Assembly (NCBI GenBank): GCA_964557295.1
Contig: CAZKZP010000010.1
Span: 15,556-79,555, forward strand
Origin: JBFMHP01 sp964557295
GTDB taxonomy: Bacteria; Pseudomonadota; Gammaproteobacteria; RBG-16-57-12
DNA: 64,000 nt
Direction of reading: 5' to 3'
This document shows positions 8,896-17,122 of this stretch, piece after piece. The notes beneath the pieces were generated by a model. It was not told the DNA's origin and made no database searches. It was given only the letters and a program-made list of their open reading frames with translations. Numbering within the stretch: the first letter of the stretch is position 1; each line of letters starts with the position of its first letter. Position numbers and translations under genes: made by a program.

Positions 8896-9889
8896 GCTAT
8901 TGGTCACGAGAGATCCTGCGCAACTGGCCCAATTTTCATCATCGCCCTGCTACCAGGGCTTTGATCTGGAGAGCATACGTCACCATGCCGCGGATCTGCA
9001 CTGCGTGGCAATCAATAGAGAGGATCGGGCCGAGGCGCGCTGTTCGTTATGGTGGAGATCGGTGCCGGATTATCCGCAAGAACGTTTGGGCGTTATCGGC
9101 CACTTCCATTCAGAAAATGGCGCGGCAACACAGCACCTGCTGGACCAGGCCTGCAACCACCTTCGCCGGCACGGCTGCACCATGGCGGTTGGCCCCATGG
9201 ATGGCAACACCTGGAGGCGCTATCGCTTCATAAGCGAACGCGGGGATGAACCCGTTTTTTTCCTCGAACCCGACAATCCGGATCGCTGGCCGCTCGAATT
9301 CCAGGCTAACGGTTTCGCCCCCTTAGCAAACTACACCTCGGCCCTGACCAGCGACCTGACGCTGGAGGACAAACGCTTAAACGGTGTGCGCCGCCACGTG
9401 AGTCAAAACGGCATCCGTCTGCGCGAACTGGAGATGGCGCGTTTCGAAACCGAACTGGAGCGAATCCATGCCTTGTCGGCCGAGAGTTTCCGCGACAACT
9501 TTTTATACACCCCCATCGACCGCGCCGAGTTTTTGCTCATGTACACCAAGGTCAAACCTTTTGTTCAACCGGCCTTGACCTTGCTCGCCGAGCTGGAGGG
9601 TGAACTGGTGGGCTATGTCTTCGCCATCCCCGACATCATGCAAAAACAGCGCGGGCAGACCATCGATACCTTTATCATCAAGACCGTCGCGGTAGCGCCG
9701 GCCCATAGGGGGGCGGGACTCGGCGGACTGCTGGTCGGCGAGGTGCAACATAAAGCGTATGCCTTGGGTTATCGCAAGGCGATTCACGCCTTGATGTATG
9801 AAGGAAACAAATCACGCAACATCAGCAGCCATTATGCCAAGACCATGCGCCGCTACAGTTTGTATAAAAAACCGCTGCCCTCGTGCTGA
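8888..9889 (+). CDS. GNAT-family N-acyltransferase
   Basis: A 333-residue protein. A C-terminal GNAT fold shows the acetyl-CoA pyrophosphate loop in VAVAPAHRGAGLGGLLV near residue 270. An upstream part (GHFHSENGAATQHLLDQA, then GPMDGNTWRRYRF) looks like a second, degenerate GNAT lobe, as seen in tandem GNAT proteins. The GTG at 8888 overlaps the preceding gene by eight bases and is preferred over an earlier in-frame start at 8792 that would lie deep in that gene. It probably acylates an amine or hydroxyl of the cluster's intermediate. Together with the following ligase it could form an activate-and-transfer pair. Acyl donor and acceptor are unknown. Confidence 0.8.
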   Translation: MFKLLVTRDPAQLAQFSSSPCYQGFDLESIRHHAADLHCVAINREDRAEARCSLWWRSVPDYPQERLGVIGHFHSENGAATQHLLDQACNHLRRHGCTMAVGPMDGNTWRRYRFISERGDEPVFFLEPDNPDRWPLEFQANGFAPLANYTSALTSDLTLEDKRLNGVRRHVSQNGIRLRELEMARFETELERIHALSAESFRDNFLYTPIDRAEFLLMYTKVKPFVQPALTLLAELEGELVGYVFAIPDIMQKQRGQTIDTFIIKTVAVAPAHRGAGLGGLLVGEVQHKAYALGYRKAIHALMYEGNKSRNISSHYAKTMRRYSLYKKPLPSC

Positions 9890-9917
9890 TCACCCCTAAA
9901 GTCGCGCACCTGTCACC

Positions 9918-11507
9918 ATGAACATCGCCGAGATCCTTAAGCAACAGGCACAACACCATCCTGAGACGGTGGCATTGATCGATACCCATCGCGGTCGTGA
10001 ACGCTGCACCACATTTGCTGAACTGGAGTTGGCCAGCGCCCAAGCCGCCTCGCTGCTGAAGCGACACGGCTTGAAGGCAGGCGATGCCGTTCTGGTTTTT
10101 GTGCCGCTCTCCCTCGAGCTGTACATCGCCCTGATCGCCATTTTCCGCCTGGGGCTGGTGGCGACATTTCTCGATCCCTCCGCGGGACGCGCCCACATCG
10201 AGCGCTGCTGCCAGCTGCATCGCCCCAAGGGGTTTATTGGTACGGCCAAGTCCCATCTGTTACGTCTGGTGAGTCCGGCATTGCGGCGCATCGAGCATAA
10301 GTTTGTGGTGGGATTCCCCGTCCCTGGGGCGGTGCCCTGGCGGCGGATAGCGCACGCCCCCCCTGATCACGTGATTACCGAACGCCAGGAGAGCGATGCG
10401 GCCTTGATCACCTTCACCAGCGGCAGCAGTGGCCAACCCAAGGCCGCGGTCCGCAGCCATGGTTTTCTGATCGCCCAACATCGCGCATTGGAATCAAGCC
10501 TGGCGCTGAAACAGGGACAACTGGACCTGAGCACCTTGCCCATTTTTGTTTTGGCAAACCTGGCCTCGGGCGTGACCAGCCTGATACCCAACACCGATCT
10601 ACGCCGTCCCGGTTCAATCGATGCGGCCACCGTGATGGAGCAGATTAACCGGCACAAACCCGATCGCAGCGCGGCATCACCGGCCTTCTACGAGTGCCTG
10701 TCCCGTTACTGCAATGAGAGCGGTGACTCATTGAGCACATTTGAGCAGATCTACACCGGCGGCGCGCCTGTTTTTCCCAGATTGCTGGCCAAGCTCCAGC
10801 AACTCAGCCCCCAAGGAGAGATCGTCGCGGTATATGGCTCGACGGAGGCTGAACCCATTGCCCATATCGCGTATGCAAATATCAGCGAACCCGATCTGAA
10901 GGCAATGATGTCGGGAAAGGGGTTGTTGACCGGATGGCCAGACGACTCCATCAAACTGCGCATCATGAAGATGCAATGGGGAAAACCACGCGGCCCGTAC
11001 AGTGAAGCCGAATTCGCGCAGCAACTTGTGGTGCCAGGCGAGGTCGGTGAGATCGTCGTGACCGGCGGACATGTCTTGAAGGGATATCTAAACGGTCACG
11101 GCGATGAAGAAACGAAGTTTGATGTTGCCGGAGAGCGTTGGCATCGCACGGGGGATGCAGGCTACCTCGATCCCCACGGACGATTATGGCTGATGGGTCG
11201 GTGCAGCGCCTTGATCCAGGACGCCAAGGGATCGCTCTATCCCTTTGCGGTCGAGAGCGCGGCAATCCACTTTCCCGGCGTGCGGTATGCGGCGCTCATG
11301 GAGCATCAGGGCAGGCGCATGCTGCTTATTGAGGAAGCAATCACCGGGGAGTGTGATGTAACTGGACTGGGCGATGCGTTACATTGGGCCCTGCTTGATA
11401 AGATACGCCCCATTCCAAAGATCCCCTTGGACAGAAGACACAACGCAAAAATTGATTATCCTGCGCTTAGAAAACAGCTTTCAAGACACGGATCGCGCGA
11501 AGCATAG
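9918..11507 (+). CDS. AMP-forming acyl-CoA synthetase / adenylate ligase
   Basis: A 529-residue ANL-superfamily enzyme that activates a carboxylate as acyl-AMP, usually followed by thioesterification. The P-loop-like core is LITFTSGSSGQPKAAVRSH near residue 160. Then follow VYGSTEAEPIA near 305, WHRTGDAGYLDPHGRLWLMG near 412-431, and the C-terminal catalytic Lys in HNAKIDYPALRKQ near residue 515. The domains are complete. It begins 28 bases after the GNAT and closes the run. The acid is not predictable; a fatty acid, or speculatively mevalonate from the operon's own HMGR, are candidates. Confidence 0.85.
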   Translation: MNIAEILKQQAQHHPETVALIDTHRGRERCTTFAELELASAQAASLLKRHGLKAGDAVLVFVPLSLELYIALIAIFRLGLVATFLDPSAGRAHIERCCQLHRPKGFIGTAKSHLLRLVSPALRRIEHKFVVGFPVPGAVPWRRIAHAPPDHVITERQESDAALITFTSGSSGQPKAAVRSHGFLIAQHRALESSLALKQGQLDLSTLPIFVLANLASGVTSLIPNTDLRRPGSIDAATVMEQINRHKPDRSAASPAFYECLSRYCNESGDSLSTFEQIYTGGAPVFPRLLAKLQQLSPQGEIVAVYGSTEAEPIAHIAYANISEPDLKAMMSGKGLLTGWPDDSIKLRIMKMQWGKPRGPYSEAEFAQQLVVPGEVGEIVVTGGHVLKGYLNGHGDEETKFDVAGERWHRTGDAGYLDPHGRLWLMGRCSALIQDAKGSLYPFAVESAAIHFPGVRYAALMEHQGRRMLLIEEAITGECDVTGLGDALHWALLDKIRPIPKIPLDRRHNAKIDYPALRKQLSRHGSREA

Positions 11508-11619
11508 AAGATATCGGCGCCCCTGTTTGTCCGGTCGGGCTTGAATCCGTGCTCCTTTGCATGCGAAGAAAATCATTTAAGTTATTCTTGGCAATCACTG
11601 GTCTCTTGTCAGGTAGTCA

Positions 11620-12081
11620 TCACATCAAGCGCATCAGCAACTGCATGGCAACGGCCGCGAAAACCCCCGCGAGCACATCGTCGATCATGATGCCGAAGCC
11701 GCCGTGGACGTGTGTGTCCAGGGTGCGGATCGGCCAGGGTTTGAGGATGTCGAAGAAACGAAACAGCACGAAGCCGATCACCAGCCACAACCAACCGGGT
11801 GGCGCGGCGGTCATGGTGATCATGTAACCGACGATCTCATCCCAGACGATGCCGGGGTGATCGTGCACGCCGAGATCGCGCGCGGTTTGGCCGCACAGCC
11901 ACACGCCGAGCAGCGCCATCATCGCTGTGATCAATAGGTAAATGACGACCGGGAATTGCCAGCACAGCAACACGAAGGGGATGCCCGCCAGGGTGCCGAA
12001 GGTGCCCGGTGCCTTGGGCAGGCGGCCGAGGCCGAAACCGAAGGCGAGGACGTGCACCGGATTGGTCCATTGCATGTTCAT
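11620..12081 (-). CDS. pgpA: Phosphatidylglycerophosphatase A
   Basis: A 153-residue inner-membrane phosphatase that dephosphorylates phosphatidylglycerophosphate to phosphatidylglycerol. The N-terminal signature GFGLGRLPKAPGTFGTLAG, the IVWDEIVGYMI segment and the C-terminal DDVLAGVFAA are all present, with several hydrophobic helices between. It overlaps thiL by four bases (ATGA), so the two are translationally coupled. The last gene of the riboflavin-nusB-thiL unit, its usual place in Gammaproteobacteria. Confidence 0.95.
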   Translation of the reverse strand: MNMQWTNPVHVLAFGFGLGRLPKAPGTFGTLAGIPFVLLCWQFPVVIYLLITAMMALLGVWLCGQTARDLGVHDHPGIVWDEIVGYMITMTAAPPGWLWLVIGFVLFRFFDILKPWPIRTLDTHVHGGFGIMIDDVLAGVFAAVAMQLLMRLM

Positions 12082-13046
12082 GTCTCGGCGAAATGATCGT
12101 AACCACTGAGCGTGGGTTGATAGGTGTTGCCATGCAGTTGGCAGAGGATACCCGGCGCGTGCGTGATGGTGCCGATGCAGGTGACCGGCGTGTTGGCGCG
12201 TTGCGCCCGCTCGATGACCGTCTGCCGTTGTTGCGCGGGCGCGGTGAAGCAGAGTTCGTAATCATCGCCGCCGCCGAGCGCGGCCGTGTAATCCAACTCG
12301 GCTTGCGCGTTGCGATAGGCGTTGGAGAGCGGCAGTTGTTCGAGATGGATCTCCGCGCCGACGCCGCTCGCTTCCAGGATGTGGCCCAGATCGGCCAGCA
12401 GACCATCCGAGACATCGATTGCGCTGCTGGCGATAGCGCGCAGCGCCATGCCAAGTTCGAGCCGTGGCGTCGGACGATGCAGTCGCTCCAGCAGATATGC
12501 ACGCTCCGCACCGCTGATCTCCAAGTCACCCTGCGCAATCTTCAGTCCAAGACCTGCATCGCCGAGCGTGCCGGAGACAAAGATCAGATCACCGGGTTGC
12601 GCGCCCTTGCGTGTCAACGCCGCGCCTTGCGGGATCAGGCCGTGGATTTGCAGGCTCAAGGTCAGCGGCCCGCGCGTGGTATCGCCGCCAATCAATTGCA
12701 CGCCATGACGCATCGCGAGATCAGCCAGGCCTTGGGAGAAATCCGCCAGCCAATGTTCATCGGCCTGCGGCAAGGTCAGCGCCAAGGTCATCCAATTGGG
12801 TTCGGCGCCCATGGCGGCCATATCGCTCAAGTTGACCGCAAGCAGCTTGTAGCCGATGAGGTAGGGATCGGTCTCGGGGAAAAAGTGCACGCCGCTGACC
12901 ATGGTGTCGACGGCGATCGCAAGCTCATACCCCTCCGGCACGGCCACGATGGCTGCATCATCCCCCACGCCCAGACGCACATCGTCGCGCACGGCGCCGA
13001 GGCGGGAGAAATACGCTGCGATCAGGGAAAATTCAGACCGTGCCAT
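12078..13046 (-). CDS. thiL: Thiamine-monophosphate kinase
   Basis: A 322-residue enzyme that phosphorylates thiamine monophosphate to thiamine diphosphate with ATP. Visible landmarks are EFSLIAAYF at the N terminus, the metal/phosphate loop RLGVGDDAAIV, VDTMVSGVHFFP, AVNLSDMAAMGAEP, and VSDGLLADLGHI near residue 213. Length is typical. It lies 26 bases downstream of nusB and overlaps pgpA, the conserved order in this group. No TPP riboswitch is visible upstream. Confidence 0.96.
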   Translation of the reverse strand: MARSEFSLIAAYFSRLGAVRDDVRLGVGDDAAIVAVPEGYELAIAVDTMVSGVHFFPETDPYLIGYKLLAVNLSDMAAMGAEPNWMTLALTLPQADEHWLADFSQGLADLAMRHGVQLIGGDTTRGPLTLSLQIHGLIPQGAALTRKGAQPGDLIFVSGTLGDAGLGLKIAQGDLEISGAERAYLLERLHRPTPRLELGMALRAIASSAIDVSDGLLADLGHILEASGVGAEIHLEQLPLSNAYRNAQAELDYTAALGGGDDYELCFTAPAQQRQTVIERAQRANTPVTCIGTITHAPGILCQLHGNTYQPTLSGYDHFAET

Positions 13047-13072
13047 GGCGGGATACGCAATGCCAGCGGCGC

Positions 13073-13519
13073 TTATTTGGCGTTCTTGGATTTTTTCGCC
13101 GCTTCGATCTCGGCGGCGCGCACTTGACGGGCCACGCCGTCGAGGATGCTGTTGACATATTTATGCCCGTGCTCGGCGCCGAAGGTCTTGGCCAGTTCCA
13201 CGCCCTCGTTGATCACCACGCGATAAGGCACATCGAGACGGAATTTCAATTCATAGATACCTAAGCGCAGGATGGCGCGCTCGACCGGATCGACCTCCTG
13301 CACCGGGCGATCGAGCAGCGGGGCCATATGATCATCGAGTTCGTGCAGGTGCAGCAGCACTTGATGCAGCAGTTCCTGAAAATATTCGACCTTCACGCCC
13401 TTCATCTCGTGCTCCTCGATGAACTGGCGATCGATGTCGGCGACCTCTTGCCCGGTCAATTGCCATTGGTACAACGCCTGCACGGCGCATTGCCGGGCCT
13501 TGTGTCGTGAGCTGCTCAT
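13073..13519 (-). CDS. nusB: Transcription antitermination factor NusB
   Basis: A 148-residue all-helical RNA-binding protein that acts with NusE (S10) at boxA in rRNA antitermination. Typical segments are RHKARQCAVQALYQWQLTG at the N terminus, RPVQEVDPVERAILRLGIYE in the middle, and VINEGVELAKTFGAEHGHKY with the conserved closing NSILDGVAR. It starts two bases after the ribH stop and so is part of the riboflavin operon. Confidence 0.96.
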   Translation of the reverse strand: MSSSRHKARQCAVQALYQWQLTGQEVADIDRQFIEEHEMKGVKVEYFQELLHQVLLHLHELDDHMAPLLDRPVQEVDPVERAILRLGIYELKFRLDVPYRVVINEGVELAKTFGAEHGHKYVNSILDGVARQVRAAEIEAAKKSKNAK

Positions 13520-13521
13520 GT

Positions 13522-13998
13522 TTATTGCTCCAGTATGCGCAACAGGTTGACCATCTCGATCGCCGACAATGCCGCCTCACCGCCCTTGTTGCCGGCCTTG
13601 GCGCCGGCGCGTTCGATGGCCTGCTCGATGCTGTCGACGGTCAACACGCCGAACGCCACCGGCAGATTGTGCTGCTGTCCGACCATCGCCAGACCCTTGG
13701 TGCATTCACCGGCCACGTAATCGAAGTGCGGTGTGGCGCCGCGGATCACCGCGCCCAAGGCGATGATGGCGTCATACCGCTTGGAGGCCGCCATGCGCTG
13801 CGCGGCCAGCGGCATTTCATAGGCGCCGGGCACGCGTACGATGTGCAGATCCTTGTCTTCGGCGCCGTGGCGCTTCAGGGTGTCGATGGCGCCGGCGAGC
13901 AGGCTTTCGGTGATGAAGCCGTTGAAACGCGACACCAGCAAGCCGAAGCTGGCGTTGCGGATGATCAGTTCGCCTTCATAGGTTTTGATGTTCGACAT
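13522..13998 (-). CDS. ribH: 6,7-dimethyl-8-ribityllumazine synthase
   Basis: A 158-residue enzyme that condenses 5-amino-6-ribitylaminouracil with 3,4-dihydroxy-2-butanone 4-phosphate, the penultimate riboflavin step. Landmarks are IVRVPGAYEMPLAAQRMA, the phosphate-binding ALGAVIRGATPHFDYV with its catalytic His, and VAFGVLTVDSIEQAIERAG. The ATG at 13998 has an AGGAAC-like ribosome-binding site and gives the usual length, so an upstream in-frame start at 14028 inside ribBA is rejected. The protein probably assembles as a pentamer or 60-mer shell, as known for the family. Confidence 0.95.
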   Translation of the reverse strand: MSNIKTYEGELIIRNASFGLLVSRFNGFITESLLAGAIDTLKRHGAEDKDLHIVRVPGAYEMPLAAQRMAASKRYDAIIALGAVIRGATPHFDYVAGECTKGLAMVGQQHNLPVAFGVLTVDSIEQAIERAGAKAGNKGGEAALSAIEMVNLLRILEQ

Positions 13999-14024
13999 GC
14001 GGGGTTCCTGTTTTCTTTGTTCTA

Positions 14025-15128
14025 TCAATGGATATATTCAACGACCTCCAGGCCGAAACCTGAAATGCCATGGGTTTTCTTCGGCGCGCCGAGCACCTTG
14101 AGCTTGCGCACCCCGAGATCGGCGAGGATCTGGGCGCCGAAGCCATAACTGCGCAAGTCCTGCACCTGCTCCTGGCGCGGCAGGTGGATGCCCTGGTCCT
14201 GCAGCTGATGATTGCGGATGCGCCGCACCAGGCTGGCGTTGCTGTCGTCGCCGCGCAGGATCACGATCACACCGTGGCCTTCCTCGGCGATGCGCCGCAT
14301 CGCGTGGCGCAAGGGCATGCCCTCTTCCAGCGGATGGCCGAGCACGTCGCGCAGAAAGTTGTGCGACTGCACCCGCACCGCCGTGGGCCGCTCCGATTCT
14401 ACCTTGCCGAGCAGCAGCGCATAATGCAAGTGTTTGAAGACCTGATCCTCATAGGTGATCATCCGGAACGCACCGAATTCATTGTGCAGATGGCACTCGG
14501 CGATGCGCTCGAGGGTCTTCTCATTCGCCAGCCGGTATTCGATCAGATCGGCGATGGTGCCGATCTTGATGGCGTGCTGCTGGGCGAAGACTTCGAGATC
14601 CGGGCGGCGCGCCATCGTCCCATCGTCATTGAGGATTTCGACGATCACCGAGGCGGGCTGAAACCCAGCCAGCCGCGCCAAGTCACAGCCGGCCTCGGTA
14701 TGACCGGCGCGGGTCAGCACCCCGCCCGGCTGCGCCATCAAGGGGAAGATGTGGCCCGGTTGCACCAGATCCTCGGGCTTGGCGTTCGGCGCGACGGCGG
14801 CACGCACGGTCACGGCGCGGTCCGCGGCCGAAATCCCGGTGGTCACCCCTTCGGCCGCCTCGATCGAGACGGTGAAATTGGTGGAATGCTTGGCGTTGGT
14901 GTCGCTGACCATCAGCGGCAGGCGCAGCTGCTGGCAACGCTCCTTGGTCAAGGTGAGGCAGATCAGGCCGCGACCGTAACGCGCCATGAAATTGATATCT
15001 TCCGGGCGCACGCACTCGGCGGCCATGACCAAATCGCCTTCGTTTTCGCGATCCTCGTCGTCCATCAGGATGACCATCTTGCCCTGTCGCAGGTCGGCGA
15101 GAATCTCTTCGATACTGTTGAGTGCCAT
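14025..15128 (-). CDS. ribBA: RibBA-type protein: DHBP synthase with degenerate GTP cyclohydrolase II domain
   Basis: A 367-residue protein. The N-terminal half (about 1-205) is 3,4-dihydroxy-2-butanone-4-phosphate synthase with the active-site acidic loop LMDDEDRENEGDLV, TNFTVSIEA, GVTTGISAADRA, and HTEAGCDLARLAG. The C-terminal half resembles GTP cyclohydrolase II (HLHNEFGAFRM, VRVQSHNFLRDVL, YGFGAQILADLGV). However, the zinc ligands of active enzymes, the Cys-X10-Cys-X-Cys set around the GD-LRCDC motif, are absent. This matches the RibBX arrangement in which only DHBP synthase works, so GTP cyclohydrolase II must come from another locus. The ATG at 15128 is chosen over a TTG at 15137. It lies between ribE and ribH. 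Confidence 0.93.
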   Translation of the reverse strand: MALNSIEEILADLRQGKMVILMDDEDRENEGDLVMAAECVRPEDINFMARYGRGLICLTLTKERCQQLRLPLMVSDTNAKHSTNFTVSIEAAEGVTTGISAADRAVTVRAAVAPNAKPEDLVQPGHIFPLMAQPGGVLTRAGHTEAGCDLARLAGFQPASVIVEILNDDGTMARRPDLEVFAQQHAIKIGTIADLIEYRLANEKTLERIAECHLHNEFGAFRMITYEDQVFKHLHYALLLGKVESERPTAVRVQSHNFLRDVLGHPLEEGMPLRHAMRRIAEEGHGVIVILRGDDSNASLVRRIRNHQLQDQGIHLPRQEQVQDLRSYGFGAQILADLGVRKLKVLGAPKKTHGISGFGLEVVEYIH

Positions 15129-15138
15129 GCGCGTCAAA

Positions 15139-15798
15139 TTATTTTAGAAAGCCGTGTTCGGCCAGAAAGGCCATGGAGATCCCGCTCGCGCCCGGCGCCG
15201 CCGCCTTGTCACCCAACAGCAAGCGCTCCAGGTAACGCGCGATCTGATCCACTTCCAGGTTCACCTCGGTGCCAACCGTGTAACCGCTCATGGTGGTCTC
15301 CGCGAGCGTGTGCGGCACGATGTTGAGATCGAACACCGCGCCATCGACGCCGTTGACCGTGAGGCTGATACCATCGACGCAGATCGAACCCTTCTCGGCG
15401 ATGTATTTCGCCAGCGCCGCCGGGGCCGCGATGCGAAACTGCACCGAACGCCCGGCCGCTTGCCGGCTGACGACCTTGCCAACACCATCGACATGACCGC
15501 TGACCAAGTGGCCGCCCAGGCGCGTGGTCGGCGTGAGCGCCTTCTCCAGATTGACCGATGAACCGACTTTCAAGGCTTTGAGCGTGGTGCGCGCGAGTGT
15601 TTCGCCGGAGACATCCGCGACAAACCCATCGCCCGGCAAGGCGACGGCGGTCAGGCATACCCCGTTGACGGCGATGCTGTCGCCGAGCCGCACGTCATCG
15701 AGCGGGAGCTTGCCGGTGCGGATGCGCAGGCGGGTGTCGCTGTCCTTGTGTTCGATCGCCGCGATGGCGCCGATGGCTTGTATGATTCCGGTGAACAT
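15139..15798 (-). CDS. ribE: Riboflavin synthase, alpha subunit
   Basis: A 219-residue enzyme that dismutates two 6,7-dimethyl-8-ribityllumazine molecules into riboflavin and 5-amino-6-ribitylaminouracil. It shows the duplicated lumazine-binding domains: MFTGIIQAIG at the start, DSIAVNGVCLTAV in the first half and GSICVDGISLTVNGVDG in the second, with HLVSGHVDG between. The start at 15798 gives the family-standard MFTG beginning; the longer open frame upstream is rejected. It sits 25 bases downstream of ribD and just before ribBA. Confidence 0.96.
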   Translation of the reverse strand: MFTGIIQAIGAIAAIEHKDSDTRLRIRTGKLPLDDVRLGDSIAVNGVCLTAVALPGDGFVADVSGETLARTTLKALKVGSSVNLEKALTPTTRLGGHLVSGHVDGVGKVVSRQAAGRSVQFRIAAPAALAKYIAEKGSICVDGISLTVNGVDGAVFDLNIVPHTLAETTMSGYTVGTEVNLEVDQIARYLERLLLGDKAAAPGASGISMAFLAEHGFLK

Positions 15799-15823
15799 GG
15801 CCTTGATCAGTATTGTGCTGCGC

Positions 15824-16948
15824 TTATTTTCGCACAGGATGGGCCGTAATGCGCCAGTCCGCGCCGATTTTACGGATATCGGTGATGTACAGCGCGTTGC
15901 GCTGGGCCATGGTGTCGAGCCCGGGCAGATGCAACAGGCCGCGCGCGGCATCCCCCATCAGCACCGGGGCCAGGTAGAGGATGAGTTCGTCGACCAGCCC
16001 CGCCGCCCACAACGCGCCGCTGAGCGTGGCACCCGCTTCGACCAGGACCTCGTTGATCTCGCGTTGCCCCAGTTCGCGCAACACGGCCGCCAGGTCCAGG
16101 CCCACGCCGGTCGCAGGCACCTGGATGATCTGCGCGCCGGCCTCGCGCAAGGCATGTGCCGCCGGTTCGTTGTCTGCCGCGGTGAAGATCAAGGTGTCGC
16201 CTGCCTGCTTCAGCAGTTTGGCCTGCACCGGCGTTTTCAATGCGGTATCGAGAATCACGCGCACCGGCTGGCGCGCCTGCTGCGGCCAGCGCGGGGATTC
16301 CAAGGCGAATTCCGCCGCGCGCACGGTAAGGCTCGGATCATCCTGCACCACGGTGCCGATGCCTGTCAGCACCGCAGCGGAACTCATGCGCAGGCGCTGC
16401 ACATCGCGGCGCGCGTCGCTCCCGGTGATCCACTGGCTCTCGCCGCTGGCTATGGCGGTGCGGCCGTCGAGACTCATCGCCAACTTGCAGCGCACCCAGG
16501 GCAGCCCCGTGCGCATGCGCTTGATGAAGCCCCGATTGAGCGCCTCGGCCTCCGTCTGCATCAGGCCGCAGTCCACCGCGATCCCGGCGGCTTGCAGCCG
16601 CGCCAGTCCCTTGCCGGCGACCTTGGGATTGGGGTCTTGCATAGCCGCGACCACGCGCGCCACGCCGGCCTTGATCAAGGCATCGGCGCACGGCGGCGTT
16701 CGGCCGTGATGCGAACAGGGTTCCAGCGTGACATAGGCCGTCGCGCCCGCAGCGCGCCCGCCTGCTTCTTCCAGCGCATGGACCTCGGCGTGCGGCCCGC
16801 CGGCGTAGGCATGCCAGCCGGTGCCAATAACCTGCCCGTTCCGCACCAGCACGCAGCCGACGCGCGGGTTGGGGTGCGGGCAGTAAAGGCTGCTGCCCGC
16901 GAGACGCAGGGCGTGGGCCATGAATTGATGATCGAGGGTTGTGAGCAT
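15824..16948 (-). CDS. ribD: Bifunctional diaminohydroxyphosphoribosylaminopyrimidine deaminase / uracil reductase
   Basis: A 374-residue enzyme for the second and third steps of riboflavin synthesis. The N-terminal zinc deaminase has HPNPRVGCVLV, the catalytic GGPHAEVHAL and the zinc ligands in LEPCSHHGRTPPCADALI. The C-terminal NADPH reductase begins near residue 150 with VRCKLAMSLDGRTA and includes LRMSSAAVLTGIGTVVQDDP. The start at 16948 is the first good methionine (MLTTLDHQFMAHALRLA) and leaves a 174-bp spacer to nrdR that is mostly filled by a repeat. Probable promoter-proximal gene of the rib operon. Confidence 0.95.
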   Translation of the reverse strand: MLTTLDHQFMAHALRLAGSSLYCPHPNPRVGCVLVRNGQVIGTGWHAYAGGPHAEVHALEEAGGRAAGATAYVTLEPCSHHGRTPPCADALIKAGVARVVAAMQDPNPKVAGKGLARLQAAGIAVDCGLMQTEAEALNRGFIKRMRTGLPWVRCKLAMSLDGRTAIASGESQWITGSDARRDVQRLRMSSAAVLTGIGTVVQDDPSLTVRAAEFALESPRWPQQARQPVRVILDTALKTPVQAKLLKQAGDTLIFTAADNEPAAHALREAGAQIIQVPATGVGLDLAAVLRELGQREINEVLVEAGATLSGALWAAGLVDELILYLAPVLMGDAARGLLHLPGLDTMAQRNALYITDIRKIGADWRITAHPVRK

Positions 16949-16978
16949 GAGGGATTCGGGGTTGGAAAGTTCTGATCC

Positions 16979-17098
16979 AATGTAGGGTGGGTTTACCCAA
17001 AGGGCACAAGAGGCGGTTTTTGCCGCAACCCACCAAACGTTGCTAAGCACGGGTTGGTGGGTTACGGCGCACACGGTGCGCCTAACCCACCCTACATT
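16979..17098. repeat. 120-bp MITE-like element with 15-bp perfect terminal inverted repeats
   Basis: AATGTAGGGTGGGTT at 16979-16993 is exactly inverted at 17084-17098. Inside are further inverted pieces (GGTGGGTTACGGCGCA, CAACCCACC). It codes for nothing and fills the gap between nrdR and ribD. GTAGGGTGGGTT-type elements are known as dispersed repeats in several Gammaproteobacteria. It could fold as one long hairpin in RNA and separate the two transcription units. Confidence 0.8.
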
Positions 17099-17122
17099 TT
17101 ATTGATCGTCGGCTTAATACAT

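Noticed and set aside
14070..16975. Long plus-strand frames opposite ribBA, ribE and ribD
   Set aside because: Codon-bias shadows of conserved riboflavin genes; no start signals or homology.
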